From positions 248,001 through 312,000 of the forward strand of contig JABYQQ010000005.1 of the NCBI GenBank assembly GCA_022605405.1: a stretch of DNA of 64,000 nt, written 5' to 3'. This document shows, one piece after another, positions 1 through 12,400 of this stretch. Each line of letters begins with the position of its first letter. Position 1 is the stretch's first letter. The position numbers and the translations under genes were made by a program. This DNA comes from Earliella scabrosa (taxonomy: Eukaryota; Basidiomycota; Agaricomycetes; Polyporales; Polyporaceae). Under the pieces are notes generated by a model. That model saw only the letters and a program-made list of their open reading frames with translations. It had not been told where the DNA came from and made no database searches.

Positions 1-460
1 GTCTAGACAATGTTGACAACGCTACATCGGCGCACAACCGCACGTCGCATGGCGACCCTTAGGCATTCTCGTTGGTGATACCCGTTACTTGACTGCTGTG
101 TAGCCATAATGCAATTCAGTACCTCCGCGTCTATGCAGTCAACATGTAGGAGACGCACAGGAAAATGGATGGGCCGAGAGAGGTCGTGCATAGAAGGCCG
201 CGTGTCGCCGGGCGGGGCATGACTTCCCATGAACGGGAACGCCTTGTCAGCTAATCGCATAGTGAGCCGACAACGTGAACAGTAATAACTCCATCATGAA
301 CCGCACTAATGGGGGCGTTCTTGAGCGCTCCGAGGAACCGGTTCATGGCCATGTTTGCCCATCCCAGGATGACCTGGCTCATCGGCATGCCCCAAGCGCA
401 GGGCAGAACGAGCGACGTTGCTTGCAAAGCATCCGCTGAGCAAGACGACGGCGTCGCGAG
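1..460. other. No gene seen (left edge)
   Basis: I see no supported coding frame. The last part is the promoter side of the DJ-1 gene that starts at 573. Confidence 0.5.
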
Positions 461-484
461 TTGACGCATAGGCGAATGTGCCAG

Positions 485-492
485 TATATAAG
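485..492 (+). promoter_or_regulatory. TATA box of first DJ-1 gene
   Basis: TATATAAG, 81-88 bp upstream of the ATG at 573, fits a core promoter with a short 5' leader. It supports 573 over the earlier in-frame ATG at 461, which lies upstream of this box. Confidence 0.6.
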
Positions 493-572
493 GCAGGGTG
501 AAGTGACACACAAAGGCAGCGCATCCCCTGCTCTTCTCGAGTCACCAGTCGACCTCTCCCTAAACAAGAACC

Positions 573-1330
573 ATGAGCGAGCAGACCAAAGGTATGGCCT
601 GACCATCCGCGCATGCTGTATGGCCAAGACTTACCGGCTGTCAGCAGCACCTAACGCCACCACAGACGTCCCGAGGAAGCTCGGCGTGCTCGTCTTCCCC
701 ACCTTCCAACCCCTCGACGTCTTCGGGTCCATCGACGCCCTCCAGATCCTCTCATGGGGACACAAGCTCGACCTCTACATGATCGGGCCCACCCTCGATC
801 CGGTCAGCACCGCGACCCTGGACCCGGCTTGGAACACGTCCGGTTCCCAGTTCGGGGTGACAATCCAGCCGACGCACACGTACGACAACATTCCCGACGA
901 CCTCGACGTGCTACTCGTCCCGGGCGGCGCGGGGGCGTTCCGGTCCACCGCGAACATCGAGCCGATGGTCGAGGTCATCAAGAAGGTGTACCCGAGGCTC
1001 AAGTACCTCATCGGAGTTTGCAACGGCTCGGGCCTCCTGGCGGAGGCTGGGGTACTGGACGGGAAGAGGGCGACGACGACGAAGCCGTTCTGGAAGAAGA
1101 CCACGGCGATGGGCCCTAACGTCAATTGGGTACACAGGGCGCGGTTTGTGGTGGATGGGAATATCTGGACGTCGAGCGGCGTGAGCTCGGGGATCGATCT
1201 CACAGTGGCGTGGATAGCGCATGTGTATGGGCAGGAGGAGGCGCAGAGGATTGCGAACCAGATGGAGTATATGTGGAACAGCGACCCAAACCAGGACCCC
1301 TTCGTGGATATCTTCGGCGAGGGGATGTAG
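573..1330 (+). CDS. DJ-1/PfpI (ThiJ) family protein, copy 1
   Basis: Two-exon gene for a 233-234 aa member of the DJ-1/PfpI superfamily, the class-I glutamine-amidotransferase-like fold found in glyoxalases, isonitrile hydratases and stress proteins; the exact reaction cannot be told from sequence. Exon 1 is 573-591 (MSEQTK). The intron ends at a tandem acceptor cagcag, so exon 2 starts at 645 or 648, both in frame, differing by one Ala. Seen: the N-terminal strand LGVLVFPTF, the acidic stretch QPLDVFG, and the nucleophile elbow GVCNGSG with its presumed catalytic Cys near residue 131. The His that often follows in the RATTH motif is replaced (RATTTK). No signal peptide, so probably cytosolic. 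It is a tandem paralogue of the gene at 3054, with the same short first exon and intron phase. Confidence 0.85.
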
Positions 1331-1668
1331 GAATCGCATGAGCCATTGACCAGAGAGTGTACTCAAGTTACAACTGTTACAATGTAGCAACTCCCCCCTC
1401 AGTATAGGTTCTATTCACCAGAAGTTCAGGGCTACACACCTCAATTACTGTTGAACGCAGCAAGATTACGGATCAGTTCACGTCTAGTCTGCCAGTACTG
1501 CAATAAGAGCAAGTTTGGGCTGACAGAATGAGCCGGATACATATGGCAAGAAATACCTAAGCATACATCTGATTCTTTTGAGCGCGCTCGTGTTCGGGTG
1601 ATCTAGGTCACGGTCAGCGGAGGCATGTCGTCATTGCGAAGAGGTCTGCATTAACGAATCGACTTACT

Positions 1669-1712
1669 GGCAGGCCAAGTCTGAGACTGGCAGACCAAGT
1701 CCGAGACTCTCA
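1669..1712. repeat. Imperfect 20-bp tandem repeat
   Basis: The unit ctggcaggccaagtctgaga is followed by a near copy (ctggcagaccaagtccgaga) and a partial third. It lies between the two DJ-1 genes. Confidence 0.6.
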
Positions 1713-2772
1713 GTCCAACGAGTCAGCACCACAGACCAACCCGGATTTCCGACTGGGACAGCGCGGTCAAGTAGGGTGGGCGAAAATGCATTGAAGGAGT
1801 CCGCCTCGGAGAGTCCAGGATCCTCAGCTCCCGGAAGGATTTTACGAAGTCGCTCCGCCGGCCAATCTTTCGGAGGCAACAGGAGACTTGCATGGAAGAG
1901 AGACCCTGTCGGTGAGTATCGCTGGAGAAATGTAGATACATAAGGCACTCGGTAGCAACGAAGAGGCAGATGCTCTCAGGCGCCCCACCTGGCAGCTCCT
2001 GGCAGAGACACAGCCACATCCCACGCGACACTCGCGGATCGAAATCTCGCAGTCAGAGACGCGCACTGCGATCCTTCAAGGCAAGGTCACTTTTCTGCCG
2101 CCTTGTAGAACTCAAGCGATGGAAACTCTTAAGACTGTTCGATTGACGTACTGTCCAGCTTTATGATGTTGCGCCAATTGACTGGGCACGCATTGGCGAT
2201 CCATTTGTGACCATACTACTTACTACTACTAGTAGGAGTCCTTCCGAGTCACTCGCACTGTGCGGGTATGTACTCTCGGTTCCGAGTCTCTCCCAAAAGT
2301 TATCATGCAGTTCTGCGGTGCAATCTACTCGCAGCTACGAAGTATCCATTTGGACGATTCATGGCATGACGGCTCATACTCCCCGCGTGCGGAAAATACG
2401 CTGCTGCAATCACCAACTCGGCCCGCGAGCTAAAATTGTTCTGTGATTCATCCTGTAGGATACGTAAACCCAGTGGCAATGCTAAGACGAACGTAACTTG
2501 GGAGAAGACTGAGGTACAGCCCATTTGCGGATGAAGCCGCATGGCCTGCTCGGGTATGAACTGTTCTATTACGTTCTTCAGGGCATTCCGAGCCTTCGTG
2601 GGGGTTCGTGCGCAGATCGCTGGGAGCGTCATAAAGCACAATGACCACCCTGGAGTGGCATCCCTGAGGCCCAAGGGCATCGTATTGATCATGCGAGTAT
2701 GTATTGGCCTGGATGTGAGGAGAATATGGCTGACAAGCATGTAAGCAACCATGATCCGCTGCACCAGTCAAA

Positions 2773-2806
2773 TGGCTGAGCATACCGAAAGGCTGAGCAT
2801 ACCGAA
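2773..2806. repeat. Exact 17-bp tandem duplication
   Basis: ggctgagcataccgaaa occurs twice head to tail about 250 bp before the second DJ-1 gene. It could be a duplicated factor site or replication slippage. Confidence 0.65.
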
Positions 2807-2953
2807 AGGCCCCACGTGCTGCTCTGCGCAACACCTAAGAGAAGAGAATTGCCAACTCGCATCCCCGGCGTTCCGGATTGAGGGTGGGACTCGCCTCCGG
2901 TTTCTCGGATAGACGAGGGTTCTCGCGGGAGGCTGGGGCCAACGAACATGTGG

Positions 2954-2960
2954 TATAAAT
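2954..2960 (+). promoter_or_regulatory. TATA box of second DJ-1 gene
   Basis: TATAAAT, about 95 bp upstream of the ATG at 3054, at a spacing similar to copy 1. Confidence 0.55.
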
Positions 2961-3053
2961 CGCAGACCGAGAGGGTCCCAAGGGATCTGAGCTGGACCTC
3001 TCCAGTCCAGCACCATCCCTTCATTGGCCCCTCACCTGGTCTGACGCATAACA

Positions 3054-3815
3054 ATGAGCCAAGAAACTAAAAGTACGCCCAGCACCATCATTGACAGCAA
3101 TTGCTGGTGGCAAGACTGAACGATCTCCACAGCGAGCACTCCCGCCGACAACCTCCCAACCAAGGCGGGTCTTTTGGTTTACCCCACCTTCGAGCCCCTC
3201 GACGCGTTCGGCCCCGTCGAGGCCCTCCAGATGCTTGCCTGGAACATCAGAAAGCTCGACCTGTACATCATCGGACCCACGCTCGATCCCGTCAGCACGT
3301 CCTCATCCGACCCCGAGTGGAACAAGACCGGGTCCAGGTTCGGCGTGTCCATCCAGCCCACGCACACCTATGCGGACCCGCCCGCGGACCTCGATGTACT
3401 ATTCGTACCCGGGGGCGGAGGCGCGCACGGCGAAGAGGCCGCCGTGCCGATGGTCGAGTTCATCCGCAAGACGTACCCGAAGCTCAAGTACCTCATCACT
3501 ATATGCACCGGCGCGAGCCTTGCGGCGCGGGCGGGTGTGCTGGACGGGAAGAGGGCGACGACGAACAAGGCGTTCTGGAAGAGCATGACGACGATGAGCC
3601 CGAACGTGCATTGGGTGAAGACGGCGCGATGGGTCGTCGACGGGAACTGCTGGACGGCGAGCGGGGTGAGCGCGGGGATTGATGCGACGCTGGCATGGAT
3701 CGCGAGCGTGTACGGGGATGGGGAGGCACGCAAGATTGCGAACTTCATGGAGTACGAGTGGAACAGCGACCCCAGCCGAGACCCATTCGCGGATATCTGG
3801 GGCGAGGGAATGTAG
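3054..3815 (+). CDS. DJ-1/PfpI (ThiJ) family protein, copy 2
   Basis: Tandem paralogue of the gene at 573, 233 aa. Exon 1 is 3054-3072 (MSQETK), the intron 3073-3132 (60 nt, GT-AG), exon 2 3133-3815; the join falls after the first base of a codon, as in copy 1. Seen: strand AGLLVYPTF, acidic stretch EPLDAFG, nucleophile elbow ITICTGAS with Cys131, and the same departure from the usual RATTH (RATTNK). Length and elbow are normal for the family, so an active cysteine enzyme or redox sensor is likely; the substrate is unknown. The copies differ mainly in the loop after the central VPGG motif (here GGGGAHGEE). They lie 1.7 kb apart in the same direction with separate TATA boxes, so they are probably transcribed separately. 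Confidence 0.87.
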
Positions 3816-4693
3816 CACGCCGACTCAAATCACTAGGCACGAAATAGCTTTCCATCCATTCTAGCCCATCCTAGCCGTATTTAACGTCAGCGGGCTGGGC
3901 AACTGGACAGAAGGGGATACAGCAAACACTAAGCTCTGAGCCACAGGCGGTTGCTCGTCCGCAATGGGCCGCCTTCGAGACACCTTTGTGAGGCATGATC
4001 GCTTGTCAGGGCGGCCACGGTAGGTCTGGGGCAAGTACCGATGATACGGGCATTCATCTGCGCTGAACGTGTCGTAGGTTCCAGTTCCTAGCTTCGGTGT
4101 CTTGAAGGCGGCTCCGCTGTATGAGAGGCTGTGAGTACCAAGTCGTGCTGGGGGGAGTCGACATGCAGAGACCTCGGACTATATGGGAGAAGACTAGGAG
4201 AATGTGCTCACGTACGTGCCGCTCGTCGACGGAGAGGACCCGCTGTTCATCCTTCATCGCGGTGAACACAACGCAGGTGAGAGAGCTCAGACAACTGCGC
4301 GACGTGGGCGGCGTCCGAACCTGGACCCTCCCGAACCATCACTGCCCCACCACGCGATCACGTGTACATCCAGAAACGGGAACACAGACGCGTCTGTGGC
4401 TGAGGGATGCGAACAGCCTGAGACCGCACTTCCGTCCATCACCAGCTTCTTCTCTTCGTTTGATGTTGACCAGGCAGCCCACCCTAGGCACGATGCATGA
4501 GCGGCATCGACTGGGGTCCCAACGTGGTTGTCCGCAGGCGATGACGATGGCATTAGTCTATCCACTTGACCATCCGCAGCCTGCCTCTAGTAGCCGAACA
4601 TCCTTGCTCTCTCGTCAACGATGATGAGGGTGTCGTGCTCTATTTATATCACCCACAGCACTGTTGAGCGTGGCAAAAGAGCCATTGGAGGTC
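3816..4693. other. Intergenic, no gene supported
   Basis: Open frames here lack splice support, family motifs or credible starts. The right end carries the TATA-like element of the next gene. Confidence 0.45.
4641..4649 (+). promoter_or_regulatory. TATA-like box of 221-aa gene
   Basis: TATTTATAT, 45-53 bp upstream of the ATG at 4694. It is the main support for that start and for the two-exon model that follows. Confidence 0.45.
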
Positions 4694-5390
4694 ATGGTCA
4701 TGTCTGCTACCAATCGCGAGTCCGACCTTTATTCCTCCTCTAGCACACAGGCAGGTGGAGGTACATTACCGGCAAGTCATCACACACCTCAACAGAGGGA
4801 GGTGTATATACGTGCTCACTATGCGCATCTAGCAGAGCCATTCGCGGTTGGAAGACGACGTGCAATTCCTCCCGACTCGCCTCCTCGACGACTGGATGCG
4901 CCAACGCCCGCTCACCCACACCGTTACCGACGACCTGAACTCCTTCACCCTCCTCGCCCTGCACACCCTCCTGAAACACCTGCGCACCCGCAACCAAGCA
5001 GGGCCCACAGAGGAGGAGCTCCTTGCCCTTCTCTCCGCCCAGTGTCCATACGAGCTCTGGATGAACCGCCAGCAGGTCCGGGACGTGCTCAAGCAGATCG
5101 TGGAGGCCGCAGACGACTCCGATAGCTCGGAAGAGAGCGTGGACAGCTTGGCATCAACGTGCAGCGTCGAGTTCTCGCCGTATGTGCCCGCGCTGCACGA
5201 GATGCTGAGGGTGAACGACGACCACCGATGGGAGATGCACGAGCTGAGGGCCGAAGGGCAGTTAGGGCGGCTGGATGCCGACCGGCAGAGCGTGCGGCGG
5301 TATTACGAGGAGTACCTGGGCGCCTTGTCTAGGTTGTCGGAAGCACAGGGCGAAATGACGAGCGACGGCCATGACGTGGGCGGATCTTGA
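4694..5390 (+). CDS. Uncharacterised acidic helical protein (221 aa)
   Basis: I do not recognise the family. Model: exon 1 4694-4801, a very short intron 4802-4832 (31 nt, gtgtat...ctag with a CTCAC branch-like site), exon 2 4833-5390. Exon 2 alone is open from a TTG at 4848 but has no ATG near its start, and an ATG at 4821 meets a stop three codons later, so an upstream exon is needed; this model keeps phase 0 and places the start just below a TATA box. The N-terminus is rich in Ser and Gln; the middle holds amphipathic helices (LLALHTLLKHLRTR); a run of Asp/Ser/Glu near ADDSDSSEESVD is a possible casein-kinase-2 target; the C-terminus is charged and helical. No membrane segment or signal peptide. 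If the 31-nt intron is wrong, the protein may start at the Met of WMRQRP (4896). Confidence 0.5.
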
Positions 5391-5641
5391 AGGGTGCGTG
5401 GTCGATGTCCAGAGGATTCAACTCCTTCGGAATGGCGTGAGGCTTGGATGGGCTGAGCTGCAAGAGAGGAGAGTGGAACCGAACTGTAATAATACACGCT
5501 ACGGTAGACCTGGGCGTAGAATACATGTACATGCCAACGCGACGTGATATGTGGGGGCGTGAAATATCGTGTGGGCAGTTGTCGTCAAATCGTTGACTCC
5601 ATCCGACCTCGGCCTCAGATGCGGCCTGGGACTTCGGAGCC

Positions 5642-7541
5642 TTACTCGCGCTTGTCCTCGACGTGCAGTGCGCTCTCCTTGTCGAGGCTCGCGCTCTCGG
5701 GGAGGGGCGCCTTGTTGTCGAGGACCTCCTCCTCGATACGCTTTTGTTGCTCCTCGCGGAGCTTGTCGCCCTCGAACACTGCGCGCGTGCACTGTCAGTA
5801 CTCGATCCCACAACGACAGAAGCATCCGGGGAGACTCACGGAAGGCGAGCTCCTCGAGCGTGCGGTTGGACGTCTCGGGGAACATAAAGTAGACGAAGAC
5901 GACCTCGAAAAGCAGGAAGATGCAGTAGCTGATGTAGTACTTCCAACCTGTGTGCGAAGCAGAGGTCAGATCATGACGCGGACGGCAGGGAGCGCAGAGA
6001 CGCACCTGCGTTGTTGATGCCGATGGGGTTGACGAACTGGTTGAAAAAGCCAGCTGCGCGACCCCACCACTGGAAGACGGCGATACCCTTGGCGCGCGCG
6101 TGGAAGGGGAACAGCTCGACGAGGAACGCTGCAAAAAATAGACGCGATCAGTTCTGCGATGCCGCGCGCACGGACCGCCGAGCAAAGACGCACTGTACGT
6201 GAGCGCGTTGTACGCCAAGTTGTACGCCGGACTGTACAGGAAGATGAACGCGATGACCGCGTGCGAGGCCTCCTGGCTGTTCGTGATCGCATACCGCGCG
6301 CTCGCGACCGTCCAGCCGGTGAAGATGCACGTGAGCGAGATCGTGCAGGCGAGGTACGCCTTGCGGCGGCTGAAGCGCGGCACGGTGAGCGCGAGCGCGG
6401 TCGCGTTCACGAAGCCCCAGCACGTCATCGACAGGTTGATCAGGTTCTGCGTGCGCTTGTCCGTGACGCCGACGTTCTCGAGGATGCGCGCGAGGAAGTA
6501 GGACGTGAGGCCGTTCCCGGACCACTGCGTCGCGAGACCGAGGAACGAGCCGATGAGTAGCCGCCTGCGCATGCCCGGCGAGCGGACGAGGTCGCGCCAG
6601 GAGCCCTTCTGCTGCTCCTTCTCGAGCTCGAGCGTCTTCTCAATCTCCGCGTACTCAAGCTTGACGAGCTCCGAGTTGACGTCGCCCTCGGCGTGGTACT
6701 TGGCGAGGATCGCGTACGCTTGCTCGCCGCGGCCCTTGGAGATCAGCCAACGGGGGGACTCGGGCAAGAACCAGATGAAGATGATCTGGAGCAGCGACGG
6801 CACAACCTGCAGCACGGACGGAATGCGCCAGCCCCAGTTGGTGGGCATCTGGAACGTGCCGAGCGTGACACCGGCGGCGACGATGGCACCGATGAACCAG
6901 GAGGCGTTGAAAAGCGAGCCGAGACGCGCGCGCTCCTTGGGGTACGCGAGCTCTCCGATGAGCGAGGATGCGGCGATGATGGCGAAGGGGATACCGAATC
7001 CGAGCAGGAAACGGGAGATGACGAACATCGCGAAGTTCTGGGAGGCGGTCTGGAGCACCGCGCCAATGATCATGATGATGCTGCCGAAGAGGATGGCCAT
7101 TCTCCGTCCGAACTTGTCCGTGACCAGGGGCACGAAGGGAAGGGAACAGATCGAGCCGAGGGAGTAGAGTGCAGAGAGGAGTCCGAGGATAGCAGACCGC
7201 GGGTGGTTGAAGACTGCGCGTCATTCACGGTTGAGTATAACTTGCGGGCACTCGTCGAGATTCATGACCACGTACATGCGTCCCAAGTCTCCACAGCCTG
7301 CAAGCCGTTCATCATCGACGAGTCGAAACTGTGGCACAAGTTCGTCCATGAGCAACTTGGTCGGTCTGTTCGCAACCGCAGGTAGTCCGGACACTCACCC
7401 ACTGGTCATCTCGACGCCGATACATGTCGGGAACATGAGCAAGTACAGAAGACGCAGATTGCGCTTCTGGTACCATGGCACCTTGTCCTCGTTCACCAAC
7501 CGGCTGACGATATCATCTCCAGAAGCTGCGCCCACTGCCAT
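5642..7541 (-). CDS. MFS sugar transporter (hexose/lactose-permease type)
   Basis: Six-exon gene for a 527-aa major facilitator superfamily sugar porter in the plasma membrane. Exons: 7399-7541, 7276-7328, 6194-7213, 6006-6128, 5840-5947, 5642-5778; introns are 58-70 nt, all GT-AG, and the sum is in frame. Seen: start MAVGAASGD, the family motif FDSSMMNGLQ before TM1, WDAFFNHP, the A-loop DKFGRR between TM2 and TM3, PESPRWL after TM6, the central charged loop, FHARAKG before TM10-11, FNQFVNPIGI and the end-of-TM12 motif PETSNRTLEELA. All hallmarks of a twelve-helix porter are present and length is normal. The charged cytosolic tail (KLREEQQKRIEEE) is typical of fungal homologues. Direction (uptake by proton symport) and substrate (hexose, lactose or other) are inferred from family only. 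A TATA box lies 115-121 bp upstream. Confidence 0.92.
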
Positions 7542-9415
7542 GTTGTCGTCCTAGGGGGTGTCTTCGAAAGAACACAGCTGTAGGAGGGGCCGAAGGGCGT
7601 AGAGGAGGATTATCCCGGGAGGAGGACAGGTCGCTGCTCCTCCTCCACGCCCGGCATATATACCGAAAGCTCACCTATCCCCGTGGCTTCGTGGCGGGTC
7701 AGGGCGCACTCACGGTGCTAAACCTGTTTGCTGATAGAATGTCGTGGCGACTCGGTATGGATCTTGGTGCCGATAGTGTCGTACACTGATCCATGGAAAC
7801 TCCGGGGAAACTACCCAATATACGGACAGATTGCCGCACTGAGACCGATCGGTGAATGGCATCCGTCAGCTTGCGCGGAATATTGTCAGTTGGATTCGGC
7901 CACAACGCCTGCGGGCGCTTGAACGATGGATAGCTGCGATTGAGCTTAATCAGGCAGTATCCCTCCCGTGAGGCCGTGTGGGCGAGAATGAACGCGGTTC
8001 TATCGCAAAGAACTGCGTAGAGAACTCGAAGAGCCCGAGAAGAGTGGCTCAAAGGAGTTTGTGCGATCTGCGACCGCGGTCATGGGTATGAACTGGGTGT
8101 GAGCGCGCGGAGAATCATCGGGGGCGATCTGAGACGCACCGTAGGCCGTTACATCTTGGCATTCGGAAATTGGGATTGCTGGGCCTTCGGGTGGGAGTCC
8201 CTCCGTCGAATTTCGCTGGGGGCCCGGTTGTGCCCCGGCGGGGTAAGAGTGGGAATGCATTCTTCCCCTCACGCTTCTCCTGTGGAGAAGGCACAGTCTA
8301 TCAGCCACACAGGGCGCACTCTGATGGACCCCTGGTAGGTAGCGTCATGGTTCTCAGCTCCGAATGTTTTAGTCAATCTGTTGGCAGGCAGAAGCTCGGA
8401 GAGACAAGGAGATTAGGAATGCTTGGGAGACAACGACACTGTGGCCCTGGATGGTAGGAAATAGCGTTCCGAAGGGAGTGTTTTCGGGTCTCAGAGCGTC
8501 GCACAGCGAGGAGAGGTTGGCTCGCCGACATCTTTACGTCCATGAACATCGGCATAGGTGTGGCCGAATTAATGTGAGAGGATCTGCTCACCGGGAGTAT
8601 TATGGGTTATACATAGAGTTCGACCTTCGCGATACCGTGCATCGGTGCGTTCCTCGAGCTCGCTTCCGAAACGCATCATGTCCGGGAGGGTGGTATAAGT
8701 GCCATTGCGACAGCCATCAGCACCATCCATGAGGAAAGTTTTAGAGTGCACCGTCTGCGTTCTGGAGCGTGATCACCCAGCGTTGTGGCGTCGGTGAAGG
8801 CGAACCTTCGGCTGCCAGGAAAACCGCTTCCCCGGCGAGAGACATACTGGTTTTTACTCACCTAATCTGTACTCGCACGGCGGGGAGGACTTGTTCGGAC
8901 CGACTCTGCACAAGAATCGTGTGCCGGAGTACGTTGCAGGACGGCCGTGAGATAACATGGCCCTCCGGGCGGACCTGGACACGGCTCTTCGCTTAATCGC
9001 CCGCTCACGCCGACCCGTCTGGCGCTACAATGTTGTATTTCTCCTGATGCTATCGTACATTTTGGCGATATATTGTACATACATGGATAGAAGGCCGCTG
9101 GCAAGTTCGAACGCTGTCTCGCGTTCGTCGTGGTGGTCGACATGGTACGTGGCGCAAACATGGTAGACAAAGGATGGCGGTTGAACGCCGGCGCGAGTTA
9201 ATTGCGGCATAGTGAGAGGGAGACGAAGGGGGACGGAAATGTTTCATGGACGGGCGGTTGAGCGCCGAGTCGTTCGATGGGTAAAACTTGGGAACGAGGG
9301 GTCTGTGAGGACGAACCAACTGATGGACATTCAACTTTTTCGTTCTTCTCGAGGAGTGCCGGCGTAGGCTTGAGGGAATCAACGTTGCCATACGTCTGCC
9401 GACGCATGTCTTCGT
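7542..9415. other. Intergenic, no gene supported
   Basis: About 1.9 kb. Apart from the transporter promoter at its left end I see no coding exon with family motifs and splice support. It marks the left edge of the accessory island. Confidence 0.45.
7656..7662 (-). promoter_or_regulatory. TATA box of MFS transporter
   Basis: TATATAT on the minus strand, 115-121 bp before the start codon at 7541. Confidence 0.55.
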
Positions 9416-12400
9416 CTACCCGGAGCACGCGTGGCAGGCGGCGCTGACTGTGTCCTGCTCCGCACCTTGTTGTATGTCGACCGCGTCTGTGTGCTCAGTC
9501 TGGACGCTGGCTGTCTGGGTCTCCACTGGCTCCAGGGGTGGCGGGCTCCCCGTGGTGGAGCTCGGAGCTGGAGCGGCAGGACGGTCTAGCCCGTAAGGAA
9601 GAGCTCGGACGGGCGGTTTCGTCCGTAAGTAGTACAAGCCCGTCTTCAGCCCGCGTTTCCAGGCGCGCATCTGTAGCGCAGTCTGCGGATATGTCAGCGC
9701 GATGGACCTCTGTCGGAGAGGATCGTGGTGCGCGTACCAGACTAGCGGTGCTTGGTTCCGCGACGTAAAGCGACATCGACTGGCTCTGGTCGATGTAGGG
9801 AGCGCGGTCGCCTGCCATGTCCACGACGACGGTCGGGTCCAGCTCCCACGCGGTGCGGTAGAGCAGCTTGAGGTCGTCGGGGATGTCGTCGATGTCCTGC
9901 ACAGAACCTACATTGTGCTTAGTATGTCTGACGGTCCAGAGCGTATCGCACTCACCGTAGTTGCTCAGGACGGCAACTCTCATCGTGTCGTTCCACAGTC
10001 CTCGGTCATCCAGGTCCTGCACCAACCACCGACAGAGCTCCGTGTAGTCTCCACTGAGGAGCTGGTGCGTGACGATGTTGCTAGGTGTATCCTGAGTGAT
10101 GCAGACGAGGGCGAGCGCGACTGTGCAGTTCATACCTTGGGTGCGGTTCTACGCCGGCGGAATTCCCGAGCAGGTAAGCGGTGGCCGCTGTTGGCATCTG
10201 GGCGGTGAGCACCGAGTTCCGCAATCCGTGATCCTTGACCGCGCTCCTGATCCCCGCGAAGTCGTGACGGCGTGCACTTGTTTCCGGCCACATGTCGATC
10301 TGCAAGATTCCCAAGGACGCGGGAGAGCCCACCCAGGCACGGTACGTGCCGCGTTCCTTGGCGATTTCGGAGCTTGCTTCCAGCGTGGCGTGGTATATCG
10401 TCTCGAAGACCTCGATGTTGAAGCTCCGCGCAGCCTCCGAATCGTATGGCATCTTCAGCGCCATGAACGCGTCCGCCAGGCCTTGCACGCCGATCCCGAT
10501 GGCGCGTGTGTTGTTGTTGGAGGCAGAGCAGGCGTCGGATGGGTACCCCGCGACGTCCAGGAGGCGGTCTGTGTTCCGGACCACGAGTTTCGCGATGGCG
10601 TGTAATTGTTCGAAGTCGAACGTGTCTCTGTCTTGAACAAATTTAGGGAGGGCGATCGAGGCCAGGGTGCACACTGCCGTTTCGCCTTTGGCGGAGTATT
10701 GAACGATCTCCGTGCACAAGTTCGACGACACCACCGTGCCGAGATGCTGTTGATTGTTACGGGCTGCGGAGGATCGCAATGCTCAACAAGAACTGTCCGA
10801 GTAGTGGGAGCTAAAGTTTGGCTTACTGTTGATGTTGTCTTGGTAGAGAATGAAGGGCGTCCCGGACTCGGTTTGGGCGTCGCAGACATACTCCCAAAGC
10901 CGCCGGGCAGGGATAGTCGCGACATAGGCTCCCGCGGCGACGTACGCGTTGTACGCCTCGCTGAACTGGCTGCCGTACGCACCGATCAAGGTGGGAGTAT
11001 CGGCAGGATCGAAGAGATGCCAGTTCTCGTCTGCGCCGAGCTTCTCCATGCTGCCGATTGTTCAGCCTCATAAGCATTTCTGTCATTACATGCTCGATGT
11101 ACTTACAATATGTCGGGGATCCACAGCGCGGGGAAGACATGACGCAGACGTTCCCCATAGCCCGCTCGGCTGGTTCGGCTTTGGATAAACGGTAGAACGT
11201 CACCGTGCCATATTGGAAGGTACGCAGTGAGAGCCGAAGGTCGACGTGCTCTACTTTGCACACAATAGGATGCGTGGCTATCATACACCTTCATCAGAGG
11301 AATGACGCCTGGCTGCTTGCGGGGGTATTCGCTGTTGTACTCAGTTAGTAAGGTCGAGGTTCATACTGACGCCCCAAGTTGCTCTTACCGTTGGCTCGGA
11401 ACCGCGCAAAGCGAAGTCCCTATTCCTCCGTCGTCCAGCCACAGGCGGTCGAGGTCGTGTGCTGTCGCGAGGAACTCCAACGCCGTCGGTGTCTCCGCGT
11501 TGGGCTGATATAGGAAGCAGGACGCGAAGTTGTTCTTCTTAGTAGCGGCGTTGAACAGGACGGGAGTTGCGTGGGTATACAACTGCCTTGACAGTGCATC
11601 GTAGGTCTCGATCACCGCGGCGATATCGTCGCCGTGAATGGAGATTGCGACGCGCATGTACATGAACTGGGGCCGTTCGACGATGTCCCCACCAACACGA
11701 ATGAGGTATGAATGCATCAGGGAATGGATGGAGCAGCTGAAGGGGGGGGGGGGTTAGCGACAGGACTGAAGCGTTGAAGCTGAGCTTACTATTTCATGTC
11801 GAAGTCGCGCGAATGCACAATCGAGTTCTCCAATGCATAGCCATGTTCTTCTACGACTTTGACGAAGTTGGAATCCAGTCCGGCCGCAGTAGCTGATTCG
11901 GGAGTGATGAACACGGATCAGTAAGCAGCTAACATCGACATCGCTCGTACCGTGAGTGAGCACCCATTGTACGAGGGACTTCTCGGTAGTCTTGTGCAGG
12001 TTGGCGACGCACAGCCGAGCCGCGAGTGCCGAGTAGTCCGGGTGATTGCTGCTCATTCCTGCAGCTAAGTTCGCAGCGTGGACCTTCACCAGCGGTTGTC
12101 AGGTGCTGTTTAGACTGTACAACTCCGATCCGGTTTAACACCGACCTGCACTTCCGCAGCGGTGACCTGAATGGGGAGGCTGCGGTGGATCTGTATCACC
12201 AGGCTATCCTGATGTCAGTAATGACACTCTGACCCACATCACCACGTACCTGTCCAGGTCCAATCTCGCTGTGTTCAGGTTCCAGCTCAGCTGCGGACGC
12301 CGTGTTAGCGTACGGTGTCGAGAGTACGCTGTACAGCCCGTCGACGCACCATGTCCAGGCAACGACGCATCTGGGGAACTGTCAGTAAAGGTGCGTGATG

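Larger units (their letters stand above)
1331..3053. other. Intergenic, small direct repeats only
   Basis: No convincing gene in 1.7 kb. Two short tandem duplications (1669-1712 and 2773-2806) and the TATA box of the next gene are the only structures seen. Confidence 0.5.

Noticed and set aside
4848..4850. TTG at 4848 as start of the 221-aa protein
   Set aside because: Non-ATG start without support; an upstream exon with ATG just below a TATA box joins in phase.
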